A DNA stretch of 17,670 nt, taken from assembly GCA_012523875.1 (NCBI GenBank), contig JAAYSW010000068.1, positions 1 to 17,670 on the forward strand, given 5' to 3'. Both the position numbers and the translations under genes were made by a program. Shown here piece after piece: positions 1 to 5,848 of this stretch. The DNA comes from Clostridiales bacterium. Its GTDB lineage: Bacteria > Bacillota > Clostridia > Oscillospirales > Ruminococcaceae. The notes under the pieces were generated by a model. The model was not told the origin of the DNA. It worked only from the letters and a program-made list of their open reading frames with translations, and did no database searches. Position 1 is the first letter of the stretch. Each line of letters opens with the position of its first letter.

Positions 1-35
1 ACTATCCTATAGCCTCAGGCTATAGGATAGTTTTT
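1..35 (+). terminator. Rho-independent terminator at left edge
   Basis: Positions 1-14 and 18-31 form a perfect 14-bp inverted repeat with a 3-nt loop, followed by a run of T at 31-35. This is a textbook intrinsic terminator read on the plus strand. It would end a gene lying left of the window. Whether it also has a T tract on the minus strand cannot be seen, because the sequence before position 1 is missing. Confidence 0.85.
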
Positions 36-95
36 GCTTTAATACCTTCTAAATAGACAATATTATTCTATTTACATCTTTAATCGGGGCGATTC

Positions 96-124
96 TTGAA
101 TTTTTTCTTAAAATGTATTATACT
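96..124 (+). promoter_or_regulatory. Putative sigma-A promoter for the acetyltransferase gene
   Basis: TTGAAT at 96-101 and TATACT at 119-124 are separated by 17 nt. They match the vegetative consensus at 4/6 and 5/6 positions. The start site would be near 131, leaving a leader of about 107 nt before the ATG at 238. The region is very AT-rich, so chance matches are likely. The rest of 36-237 holds no gene and only weak AT-rich inverted repeats, for example 167-173 with 192-198. Confidence 0.4.
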
Positions 125-237
125 TAATTATATTGAATTTATTATGAAATTTATGTTAAAGCTTTAAATTAAGAATTTATATTTCTTTAAGCTTAATTAA
201 AACATAGTATTTGAAAATTAAGGAATTGGTGATAATT

Positions 238-1056
238 ATGATTTGTAATATTGTAGGCAAGGAGTATATACCCCAACTTAAAGAACTCTGGAAAGATTGC
301 TATCCTGAGGATTCAAGCGATTATATAGATATGTTTTTTAATGAGGCTTTCCCGAAAATAAAATGCGTAGCAGGACTTGATAATAATAAAATCATAGGTG
401 TTATCTATCTCTTCCCTTGCACCATTCTCGATGGTATGCCAGCTTTTTATTTCTATGCAGGGGCTGTTTTTAGAAGCCTAAGAGGCAATGGATACTACAG
501 GAAGATTATTGATTTTGCAATAAAACATTCAAGAGATATGGGTAGGGAATTTGTTTGCCACCCCCTACCACATCTTATAGATTTCTACGAAAACATGGGA
601 TTTACAGAAAAATACTACCACGCCCAACTTTCTTATAATTTAACAGGTATTAAAAGTGAAATTAAATTTAAAATGGTTGACCTTACAGCACAGGAAGCTT
701 TCACCATGATGAGAAAAACTGCTGGGAGGGGCTATATTCTCTGGGATTCTGAAATTATGGATTATATCCTTATGGATTATAAATTCATTAATGGTATTTG
801 CCGTAAAATTATTGTCAATGATAAGGAGGAATATTATATTTTTGCAAGAAAAGAGACTGATTGCATTAAAATTACGGAAACATCAATGCCACCTAAACTT
901 ATCAAGGAATTTGCTAATGAATTAATAAATGAGTATAATGGGAATAAATTAACAGCACAAGTGTTTTTAAATGAGGGCGATGAAAAGCATCTAAGTTGCG
1001 TTAGCAGCAAACATATTGATTCATCAACAAAATGGTTCACTCTAATTATGTTTTAA
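238..1056 (+). CDS. GNAT family N-acetyltransferase
   Basis: A predicted 272-residue cytoplasmic acyl-CoA-dependent N-acetyltransferase. The acceptor substrate is unknown. The acetyl-CoA pyrophosphate-binding motif of the GNAT fold is seen as RGNGYYRK (residues 82-89), preceded by a beta strand (YFYAGAVF). The closing strand-helix motif FYENMGF is at residues 116-122. Residues from about 150 on form a second, weakly recognisable region, as in the roughly 280-residue two-domain GNAT proteins common in Clostridia. I chose the ATG at 238 because GGTGA (228-232) lies 5 nt upstream. A TTG at 211 in the same frame would add nine residues but has no ribosome binding site. The gene stands alone, with a promoter-like sequence upstream and a terminator downstream. 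Nothing in the context suggests a partner. The family call is firm; the specific function is open. Confidence 0.85.
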   Translation: MICNIVGKEYIPQLKELWKDCYPEDSSDYIDMFFNEAFPKIKCVAGLDNNKIIGVIYLFPCTILDGMPAFYFYAGAVFRSLRGNGYYRKIIDFAIKHSRDMGREFVCHPLPHLIDFYENMGFTEKYYHAQLSYNLTGIKSEIKFKMVDLTAQEAFTMMRKTAGRGYILWDSEIMDYILMDYKFINGICRKIIVNDKEEYYIFARKETDCIKITETSMPPKLIKEFANELINEYNGNKLTAQVFLNEGDEKHLSCVSSKHIDSSTKWFTLIMF

Positions 1057-1104
1057 TGCATCTTCACTGTGACACTCCTTTAAACCAGAGGGTAACATAT
1101 AAAT

Positions 1105-1134
1105 TGCGGCCTTAAAATCAGGGCTGCATTTTTT
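1105..1134 (+). terminator. Rho-independent terminator after the acetyltransferase gene
   Basis: TGCGGCC (1105-1111) pairs with GGCTGCA (1122-1128), including one G-U pair, around a 10-nt loop. Six T follow at 1129-1134. It lies 48 nt past the acetyltransferase stop codon and separates that gene from the peptidase gene downstream. Confidence 0.75.
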
Positions 1135-1182
1135 AAAAAACCAATCAATATTAACACCTTTCGCTATTTATTTTTAAAATGG

Positions 1183-1212
1183 GAATAATTTATAGACAAT
1201 TAGGAAATGCTA
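1183..1212 (+). promoter_or_regulatory. Candidate forespore sigma (sigma-F/G) promoter upstream of the SpoIIQ-like gene
   Basis: GAATA (1183-1187) is followed after 15 nt by GGAAATGCTA (1203-1212). The second element fits the Bacillus subtilis sigma-F -10 pattern GgNNANAHTR at all but one position. Read as sigma-G (GHATR, 18 nt, CATNHTA), the -35 matches fully and the -10 (AATGCTA at 1206-1212) at 6 of 7. It would give a leader of about 135 nt. A second, weaker candidate (GTATA at 1307-1311) lies closer to the gene. This is consensus matching by eye in AT-rich DNA, so it is only suggestive. Confidence 0.4.
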
Positions 1213-1340
1213 AAATTATTGAAAATTTAAGTAGAATCTGCAAATCATTTTATATCTCTTTTATGATTTCTCCCATTAAAAATCTCTTAAATTTAACAAT
1301 ATTTTAGTATAAAACAAGAATAATAGTCAAAACTAAATTC

Positions 1341-1347
1341 GGAGGTG
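1341..1347 (+). promoter_or_regulatory. Ribosome binding site fixing a TTG start
   Basis: GGAGGTG ends 6 nt before TTG at 1354. The in-frame GTG at 1345 lies inside this Shine-Dalgarno sequence and cannot be the start. No ATG is available nearby. Confidence 0.8.
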
Positions 1348-1353
1348 TTAATC

Positions 1354-2130
1354 TTGATTAAAAAATTTAAGGCGAATTCAAAAATCGGAAAGTTTTTTAA
1401 AGGGAAAGGCTTTTACGTTGCTCTCGGTTTAAGCTTTCTCATGATTGGTACTGCATCATTCTTTGCATACAACCAAACTGCCGATAAACTAAGCAGTCAA
1501 CTAAGTTCTATTTCAGGAAGTACTACATCTAAACCTAAGTCCGATTCTACTTCCGATTACGAGGAAGTTGCGGGAAATCAAAAAAATGTACCAAAGGAAA
1601 GTACAACTACTACCCCTAAATATGTTGATGATGTGGCAAAGATAGTTCCGCCAGTAACATCTGGTGTAGAAAGCCAAGCTCAAACTGAACCAGCCATTGA
1701 GGATACTGCAACAACTCCCATTGCCATGCCAATTGAAGGTGAAGTATTCAACCCGTTCAGCAATTTTGAGCTAGTTAAATCTAATACAACTGGTGTATGG
1801 CAAACTCATAATGGTGTTGATATTGCTGGTAATTTAGGTGATGAAATCAAAGCGATGACTAGTGGTACTGTTATGGAAGTCAACGAGGATGCCCTTTGGG
1901 GTGTATGCATTATCATTGACCATGGAAATGGAATAACAGCAAGATATTGTAACCTCAATAAAGGTGTAACTGTTCAAGCTGGTTCTGAAGTTGATGCTGG
2001 AACTATAATCGGTGCAATTGGCGATACAGCTGAAATTGAAAGTGTTGAACCCCCCCATCTTCATTTCGAAGTTTTGAAGAATGGTCAGTATATTGACCCA
2101 ATTGAATTTATTGGAATAGGTGCAAATTAG
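1354..2130 (+). CDS. spoIIQ: Membrane-anchored M23 (LytM) peptidase, SpoIIQ-like
   Basis: A 258-residue single-pass membrane protein. It has a short basic cytoplasmic N-terminus (1-19), a transmembrane helix (about 20-39), a Ser/Thr/Pro-rich linker (about 45-125) and a C-terminal LytM domain (about 127-254). Zinc and catalytic motifs are intact: HNGVD (His152, Asp156) and HLHFE (His235, His237). In SpoIIQ of sporulating bacteria this domain faces the intermembrane space and binds SpoIIIAH, linking forespore to mother cell. B. subtilis SpoIIQ has lost a zinc ligand, whereas clostridial ones such as that of C. difficile keep them, as here. The sequence before the first motif (W, two residues, H) and GDTAEIES near the end also fit SpoIIQ. 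The start is TTG at 1354. The gene is monocistronic and converges on rplQ. A forespore-type promoter is possible upstream. It could instead be a general cell-wall M23 hydrolase; the SpoIIQ call is an inference from architecture. Confidence 0.65.
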   Translation: MIKKFKANSKIGKFFKGKGFYVALGLSFLMIGTASFFAYNQTADKLSSQLSSISGSTTSKPKSDSTSDYEEVAGNQKNVPKESTTTTPKYVDDVAKIVPPVTSGVESQAQTEPAIEDTATTPIAMPIEGEVFNPFSNFELVKSNTTGVWQTHNGVDIAGNLGDEIKAMTSGTVMEVNEDALWGVCIIIDHGNGITARYCNLNKGVTVQAGSEVDAGTIIGAIGDTAEIESVEPPHLHFEVLKNGQYIDPIEFIGIGAN

Positions 2131-2148
2131 GGCGAATTCAGTTCGCCC
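2130..2148 (+). repeat. Hairpin immediately after the peptidase stop codon
   Basis: GGGCGAA (2130-2136) and TTCGCCC (2142-2148) form a 7-bp stem with a 5-nt loop, starting at the last base of the TAG stop. The bases after it are CTTACAT, so there is no proper T tract. It may stabilise the mRNA 3' end or assist the stronger hairpin just downstream. Confidence 0.5.
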
Positions 2149-2169
2149 CTTACATATTATTATAAATCA

Positions 2170-2205
2170 AAAATAATCAAGAAAGAAATCTTTCTTGATT
2201 ATTTT
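2170..2205. terminator. Bidirectional terminator between convergent peptidase gene and rplQ
   Basis: Positions 2170-2185 and 2190-2205 form a perfect 16-bp inverted repeat with a 4-nt loop. Its outer flank is AAAA on one side and TTTT on the other, so each strand reads a hairpin ending in a U-rich tail. It sits between the plus-strand peptidase stop (2130) and the minus-strand rplQ stop (2232). It is therefore the likely 3' end of the whole ribosomal protein operon as well as of the peptidase transcript. Nothing else is seen in 2131-2231. Confidence 0.8.
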
Positions 2206-2231
2206 ATATCTTCTTATATTACTTTAAATTA

Positions 2232-2573
2232 TTAAACAAGTTTGATAATAGCCATTTCTGCAGCGTCACCACGACGTGGTCCTATCTTAATGATTTTCGT
2301 ATATCCACCATTTCTCTCAGCATAGCTTGGTGAAATTTCATCAAATAGTTTCTTAGCAACTCCTTCTTTAGTAACGTATGCTAACACTTGACGCTTGGAG
2401 TGCAGGTCATCCCTCTTACCAATGGTTATCATCTTTTCAGCAACAGCTCTTACTTCTTTTGCTCTTGTTACAGTCGTTTCTATTTGACCATTCTCAAGCA
2501 AAAAAGTAACCATAGCCCTTAGCATAGCTTTTCTATGATCTGTTGCTCTGCCCAGCTTTCTTGCACCTGGCAT
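2232..2573 (-). CDS. rplQ: 50S ribosomal protein L17 (bL17)
   Basis: A 113-residue protein of the large subunit, binding 23S rRNA near the exit-tunnel side of the particle. The conserved start (RKLGRATDHRKAMLR, residues 5-19) and the IETTVTRAKEVR and EKMITIGKR blocks identify L17. The length is normal for the shorter Gram-positive form. The ATG at 2573 was chosen because GGGAGTGA lies just upstream; a GTG three codons earlier is part of that binding site. It is the last gene of the operon, 77 nt after rpoA, and is followed by the bidirectional terminator at 2170-2205. Confidence 0.97.
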   Translation of the reverse strand: MPGARKLGRATDHRKAMLRAMVTFLLENGQIETTVTRAKEVRAVAEKMITIGKRDDLHSKRQVLAYVTKEGVAKKLFDEISPSYAERNGGYTKIIKIGPRRGDAAEMAIIKLV

Positions 2574-2650
2574 TGAAATCACTCCCTTTTCTTATATCAG
2601 GACAAAGGAATTTTATCGTTCCATAATCTTGCCTCTGTTCCAAGTAAAAC

Positions 2651-3607
2651 TTATTTTTCTTCCTCAGAGCTTAACTCAAAACCTAGTGAATCAAGTTTTT
2701 CCTTAACCTCATCAAAGGATTTCTTTCCAAGGTTTCTTACCTTCATCATTTCTTCTTCGGATCTACTTATTAAATCCTCGACAGTATTTATTCCCGCACG
2801 CTTTAAGCAGTTAAATGAACGTACTGATAAGTCAAGTTCCTCAATGGTCATCTCTAGAAGTTTCTCTTTACCCTTATCTTCTTTTTCAACCAGTATTTCT
2901 GTTATACTTGATTCATCGGATAAATCAATAAATAACTTTAGATGCTCGTTGAGGAGATTGGCTGCTTGTGATAATGCTTCCTTTGCAGAAATTGTTCCAT
3001 CTGTCCAAACCTCAATCGTAAGCTTGTCAAAGTCGGTTACCTGTCCAAGACGGGTATTTTCTACATGGTAATTAACCTTCAAAACAGGAGTATAAATGCT
3101 ATCAACAGCCATAACATCAATCGGCATATTAATTAACTGCTTATTTCTCTCAGCAGAAACATATCCTCGACCTCTATCAATTGTTATTTCCATATACAGC
3201 TTAGCATCTTTACCCAATGTTGCGATATGCATTCCCGGATCAAGTATATCAACCTCAGAATCAGTTTTTATATCGCCAGCTGTTACATCACATTCACCCT
3301 CAGCCTCGATATAAACTGTCTTTGGTCCATCCCCGTGAAGTTTTGCTGTTAAGCCTTTAATATTAAGAATTATCTCTGTAACATCCTCTTTAACTCCTGG
3401 TACAGTTGATAGTTCATGAAGTACCCCTTCTATTTTCACAGAAGTTACCGCAACACCCGGCAACGATGATAGCAACACACGTCTTAGGCTATTCCCAAGC
3501 GTTATACCATAACCACGTTCAAGTGGTGATAGGACGAACTGACCGTATTTGCCGTCACTTTTCAGCTCGACTGTTTCTATTTCGGGTTTCTCTATTTTTT
3601 CAAGCAT
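2651..3607 (-). CDS. rpoA: DNA-directed RNA polymerase subunit alpha
   Basis: A 318-residue subunit whose dimer scaffolds RNA polymerase assembly. The N-terminal dimerisation domain (about 1-230) contains LRRVLLSSLPG at 41-51, the helix that binds beta/beta'. An acidic linker (about 230-252) leads to the C-terminal domain (about 253-318), with LDLSVRSFNCLKRAGI at 258-273. Arg263 and Asn266 correspond to Arg265 and Asn268 of E. coli, which contact UP-element DNA. A helix-hairpin-helix repeat (VRNLGKKSF) follows. The start is ATG at 3607, with AGGAGGT 5 nt upstream; an in-frame extension of eight residues would run through that site. It lies 100 nt after rpsD, the largest gap in the operon, where a separate promoter may sit. 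Confidence 0.98.
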   Translation of the reverse strand: MLEKIEKPEIETVELKSDGKYGQFVLSPLERGYGITLGNSLRRVLLSSLPGVAVTSVKIEGVLHELSTVPGVKEDVTEIILNIKGLTAKLHGDGPKTVYIEAEGECDVTAGDIKTDSEVDILDPGMHIATLGKDAKLYMEITIDRGRGYVSAERNKQLINMPIDVMAVDSIYTPVLKVNYHVENTRLGQVTDFDKLTIEVWTDGTISAKEALSQAANLLNEHLKLFIDLSDESSITEILVEKEDKGKEKLLEMTIEELDLSVRSFNCLKRAGINTVEDLISRSEEEMMKVRNLGKKSFDEVKEKLDSLGFELSSEEEK

Positions 3608-3679
3608 AAAAAACCTCCTGTTACGCAACAATTATTTTTAATGTACATTTCCAATTGCTTTTTACAATTAATTCTATAC

Positions 3680-3708
3680 ATTATAACCCTTGTTCTACAC
3701 CTTATCAT
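3680..3708 (-). promoter_or_regulatory. Possible internal promoter for rpoA-rplQ
   Basis: On the minus strand, ATGATA (3708-3703) and TATAAT (3685-3680) are 17 nt apart. The -10 is perfect and the -35 matches 4/6. The -35 overlaps the rpsD stop codon. It lies in the longest intergenic gap of the operon (3608-3707) and would let alpha and L17 be made independently of upstream transcription. AT-rich DNA makes chance hits common. Confidence 0.4.
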
Positions 3709-4304
3709 TATTTAGAGTACAACTCAACGATTAAATGTTCAGCTATTTCATAATCCAAATCTTCCTTGATAGGCATACGGCTTATCTTTGCAGAAAGGTC
3801 TTCCTTGTTTATTTCAAGCCAAAGTGGAGATACTCTGCCGCTTGTAGTTTCAATAATTTCTTTAAACTTAGGACTATTCTTGCTTTTTTCTCTTAATGAT
3901 ACTACATCTCCAACTTTAATTCTGTATGAAGGAATATCAACCCTGCTACCATTTACATTGAAATGTCCATGAGTAACTAGCTGTCTTGATTCCCTACGAG
4001 TTGCTGCTAATCCCATTCTAAAAACAACATTATCAAGTCTTGATTCAAGGCATGTAAGTAGGTTCTCACCCGCCTTACCTTCCATCTTTTCAGCAATCTC
4101 AAAATAATGACGGAACTGCTTCTCAAGAACTCCATAGATGAACTTCAATTTTTGTTTTTCTTTCAACTGCAAACCGTATTCAGAGATTTTCTGTCTTCTG
4201 TTAGCCCCTGGATTACGCTTGCTTTGTTTAGATAGACCCATAACTGCTGGACTTAAACCTAAAGATTTACATCTTTTTAAAACTGGCTCTCTATTAACAG
4301 CCAT
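3708..4304 (-). CDS. rpsD: 30S ribosomal protein S4 (uS4), Zn-free form
   Basis: A 198-residue primary 16S rRNA-binding protein that nucleates 30S assembly. SEYGLQLKEKQKLKFIYGV (about residues 41-59) and the S4 RNA-binding domain starting with ESRLDNVVFRMGLA and HFNVNG identify it. The zinc-binding N-terminal Cys cluster of the C+ type is missing; the region has a single Cys (RCKSLGLSP), so this is the C- paralogue type. It lies in the alpha block between rpsK and rpoA, as in E. coli and many Clostridia but unlike B. subtilis, where rpsD is elsewhere. The 21-nt spacer upstream is too short for a classic S4 leader. ATG at 4304 is preceded by GGGAGGTG. Confidence 0.97.
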   Translation of the reverse strand: MAVNREPVLKRCKSLGLSPAVMGLSKQSKRNPGANRRQKISEYGLQLKEKQKLKFIYGVLEKQFRHYFEIAEKMEGKAGENLLTCLESRLDNVVFRMGLAATRRESRQLVTHGHFNVNGSRVDIPSYRIKVGDVVSLREKSKNSPKFKEIIETTSGRVSPLWLEINKEDLSAKISRMPIKEDLDYEIAEHLIVELYSK

Positions 4305-4325
4305 AAATACACCTCCCGATAAAAA

Positions 4326-4727
4326 TTAAACACGACGTCTCTTTGGCGGACGGCATCCATTGTGTGGAATTGGAGTTACGTCTTTAATCATACGAACTTC
4401 AAGACCAACTGTTTGCAATGCTCTGATTGCAGCTTCTCTTCCTGAACCAGGGCCTTTTACATAAACATCTACTGATTTCAAACCATGTTCCATAGCTGCT
4501 TTAGCTGCTGTTTCTGCCGCTGTTTGTGCAGCAAATGGTGTTGATTTTCTTGACCCTCTGAAACCTAATCCGCCGGCACTTGCCCATGAGATTCCGTTTC
4601 CATGTGTATCTGTTATTGTTACAATTGTGTTATTGAAAGTGGATTGAATATGCACAGATCCGCTTTCAATATTCTTACGCTCTCTGCGTCTTCTAACTGA
4701 AGTTACCTTACTCTTTTGTTGTGCCAA
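4326..4727 (-). CDS. rpsK: 30S ribosomal protein S11 (uS11), TTG start
   Basis: A 133-residue protein of the 30S platform, near the mRNA exit and the anti-Shine-Dalgarno helix. GSVHIQSTFNNTIVTITD and GFRGSRKSTPFAAQ mark its start, and TPIPHNGCRPPKRRRV is the conserved basic C-terminus. The length is as expected. The start codon is TTG at 4727: AAGGAGGGG lies 7 nt upstream, no in-frame ATG or GTG fits, and the translated N-terminus (MAQQKSKV) is family-like. Its binding site overlaps the rpsM stop codon, 14 nt away, suggesting translational coupling to S13. Confidence 0.97.
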   Translation of the reverse strand: MAQQKSKVTSVRRRRERKNIESGSVHIQSTFNNTIVTITDTHGNGISWASAGGLGFRGSRKSTPFAAQTAAETAAKAAMEHGLKSVDVYVKGPGSGREAAIRALQTVGLEVRMIKDVTPIPHNGCRPPKRRRV

Positions 4728-4741
4728 AGTTCAACCCCTCC

Positions 4742-5110
4742 TTACTTCTTCTTATTAGCAATTGTCTTAACTGGACCTTTACGAGTTCTGGCATTAGTTT
4801 TTGTCCTCTGCCCTCTTACAGGAAGTCCCTTACGATGACGAACTCCTCTATAACAATTGATTTCAATAAGCCTCTTAATATTAAGTGCTACTTCTCTACG
4901 CAAGTCACCTTCAACTACACAGTTCTTATCAATGTATTCACGCAATTGTGCTACATCTTCTTCTGTTAAGTCTCTAATTCTTGTTTCAGGATTAATTCCT
5001 GTTTCCTTTACAATCTTAGCAGCAGTTTTCTGACCAATTCCAAAAATATAAGTCAATCCAATCTCAACTCTTTTATCTTTTGGAAGGTCAATACCAGAGA
5101 TTCTTGCCAT
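4742..5110 (-). CDS. rpsM: 30S ribosomal protein S13 (uS13)
   Basis: A 122-residue protein of the 30S head that contacts the P-site tRNA and forms the B1 bridges with L5 and 23S rRNA. ARISGIDLPKDKR at the start, the helix-turn segment YIFGIGQKTAAKIV, and the C-terminal basic tail (GLPVRGQRTKTNARTRKG) are all diagnostic. It begins at ATG 5110 with GGAGGTG upstream. It follows rpmJ by 44 nt and precedes rpsK by 14 nt, the standard alpha-block order. Confidence 0.98.
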   Translation of the reverse strand: MARISGIDLPKDKRVEIGLTYIFGIGQKTAAKIVKETGINPETRIRDLTEEDVAQLREYIDKNCVVEGDLRREVALNIKRLIEINCYRGVRHRKGLPVRGQRTKTNARTRKGPVKTIANKKK

Positions 5111-5154
5111 TAATTACACCTCCATTAAAGCTTTCACTTGATATAATCTTATGA

Positions 5155-5268
5155 TTAGCCCTGTCTTTGTTTATGCTTTGGATTTTCGCATATAACCCTA
5201 ACTTTACCTTTGCGCTTAATAACCTTGCATTTCTCGCAAATTGGTTTAACCGAAGGTTTTACTTTCAT
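5155..5268 (-). CDS. rpmJ: 50S ribosomal protein L36 (bL36), zinc-binding form
   Basis: A 37-residue zinc-ribbon protein of the large subunit. MKVKPSVKPICEKCKVI is the classic N-terminus. Cys11, Cys14, Cys27 and His32 supply the zinc site (C+ form). The true start is ATG 5268, preceded by AAGGGAGG (5284-5277). A longer reading frame extends 24 codons upstream, but only through a hairpin-forming leader without another binding site. It follows infA after an unusually long 81-nt gap filled by that hairpin. Confidence 0.97.
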   Translation of the reverse strand: MKVKPSVKPICEKCKVIKRKGKVRVICENPKHKQRQG

Positions 5269-5284
5269 TGAAAATACCTCCCTT

Positions 5285-5344
5285 ATAAGTTTTGAAGGCA
5301 TACATTTAGACATTTCTAGCCTAACCTTCAAATATACCACTTAT
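5285..5344 (-). promoter_or_regulatory. Composite hairpin in the infA-rpmJ gap
   Basis: Read on the minus strand this 60-nt element forms three stacked stems. The outer stem is 6 bp, ATAAGT (5344-5339) with ACTTAT (5290-5285). The middle stem is 8 bp, TTTGAAGG (5332-5325) with CCTTCAAA (5298-5291). The inner stem is 6 bp including one G-U, TTAGGC (5324-5319) with GTCTAA (5311-5306), around a 7-nt loop. There is a 6-nt bulge on the 5' side (5338-5333) and a 7-nt bulge on the 3' side (5305-5299). The base directly abuts the rpmJ ribosome binding site. No U tract follows, so it is not a simple terminator. A role in translation control or mRNA processing is inference. Confidence 0.6.
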
Positions 5345-5349
5345 ATCTC

Positions 5350-5568
5350 TTATTTAGATCTCCAAGTAATTCTGCCCTTTGTCAAATCATATGGTGACAT
5401 TTCAATTGTTACTTTATCACCTGGCACGATACGAATATAATTCATTCGCAGCTTACCTGAAACATGGGCAAGAATCTTGTGACCATTTTGAAGTTCCACT
5501 TGAAACATTGCATTTGGCAACGCCTCTAAGATAGTACCTTCTACTTCTATTACATCTTCTTTAGACAA
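5350..5568 (-). CDS. infA: Translation initiation factor IF-1, TTG start
   Basis: A 72-residue OB-fold factor that binds the 30S A site and helps IF-2 and IF-3 select the initiator tRNA. The protein is nearly canonical: SKEDVIEVEGTILEALPNAM at the start, then HKILAHVSGKLRMNYIRI and SPYDLTKGRITWRSK. The start is TTG at 5568: AAGGAGGGAG (5583-5574) sits 5 nt upstream and the following SKED is the family N-terminus. An in-frame GTG at 5586 precedes the binding site and is rejected. The binding site begins at the stop codon of the KOW gene, 14 nt away. Confidence 0.98.
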   Translation of the reverse strand: MSKEDVIEVEGTILEALPNAMFQVELQNGHKILAHVSGKLRMNYIRIVPGDKVTIEMSPYDLTKGRITWRSK

Positions 5569-5573
5569 AATTA

Positions 5574-5583
5574 CTCCCTCCTT
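5574..5583 (-). promoter_or_regulatory. Ribosome binding site fixing the infA TTG start
   Basis: AAGGAGGGAG on the minus strand (5583-5574), 5 nt before TTG 5568-5566. It overlaps the first base of the upstream TGA, which favours reinitiation by ribosomes finishing the KOW gene. Confidence 0.8.
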
Positions 5584-5831
5584 CACCGAGTGTTGTTTTG
5601 TGAGTACTCATTTAGCATTCTTCTAAGTTTTTTATCAGTTATATCTTCCATATCAATCACAGTATTGGTAATCCTTAGGTGTTTTAAACTCTTTCTTTTA
5701 GGAGTGCAATGTTTTCTGCTTTTTCCGTTAACAATATAAGCATAACTAGAATCAACATCCTTCACTGCAAAAAACTTACCCTTATCCCGTCCTGCAATTG
5801 CTTTAACTATCATTCCTTTTTTTACATCCAC
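5583..5831 (-). CDS. KOW domain RNA-binding protein (L14e/L6e/L27e-like)
   Basis: A small basic protein of 82 residues. Residues about 3-35 read as a KOW motif (KGMIVKAIAGRDKGKFFAV), followed by KSRKHCTPKRKSLKHLRIT and a charged helical tail. It belongs to the L14e/L6e/L27e-like family. Proteins of this kind sit between map and infA in many Clostridia and bacilli. By analogy it should bind RNA, perhaps the ribosome, but I know of no established function. The start is GTG 5831, with GGAGGAG 6 nt upstream; no ATG is available. It is 17 nt after map and 14 nt before infA, so it is expressed as part of the translation operon. Confidence 0.88.
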   Translation of the reverse strand: MDVKKGMIVKAIAGRDKGKFFAVKDVDSSYAYIVNGKSRKHCTPKRKSLKHLRITNTVIDMEDITDKKLRRMLNEYSQNNTR

Positions 5832-5848
5832 AATTAACTCCTCCGATT

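Noticed and set aside
211..237. TTG start for the acetyltransferase at 211
   Set aside because: No ribosome binding site; ATG 238 has GGTGA 5 nt upstream.
1307..1335. Second sigma-F-like sequence (GTATA, 14 nt, GTCAAAACTA) before the SpoIIQ-like gene
   Set aside because: The spacer is short, and the predicted transcript start would fall at the ribosome binding site itself, leaving almost no leader.
2844..3609. Plus-strand open frames opposite rpoA (2844-3071, 3096-3314, 3406-3609)
   Set aside because: They lie antisense to an unmistakable rpoA, resemble no family, and have no ribosome binding sites or spacing of their own.
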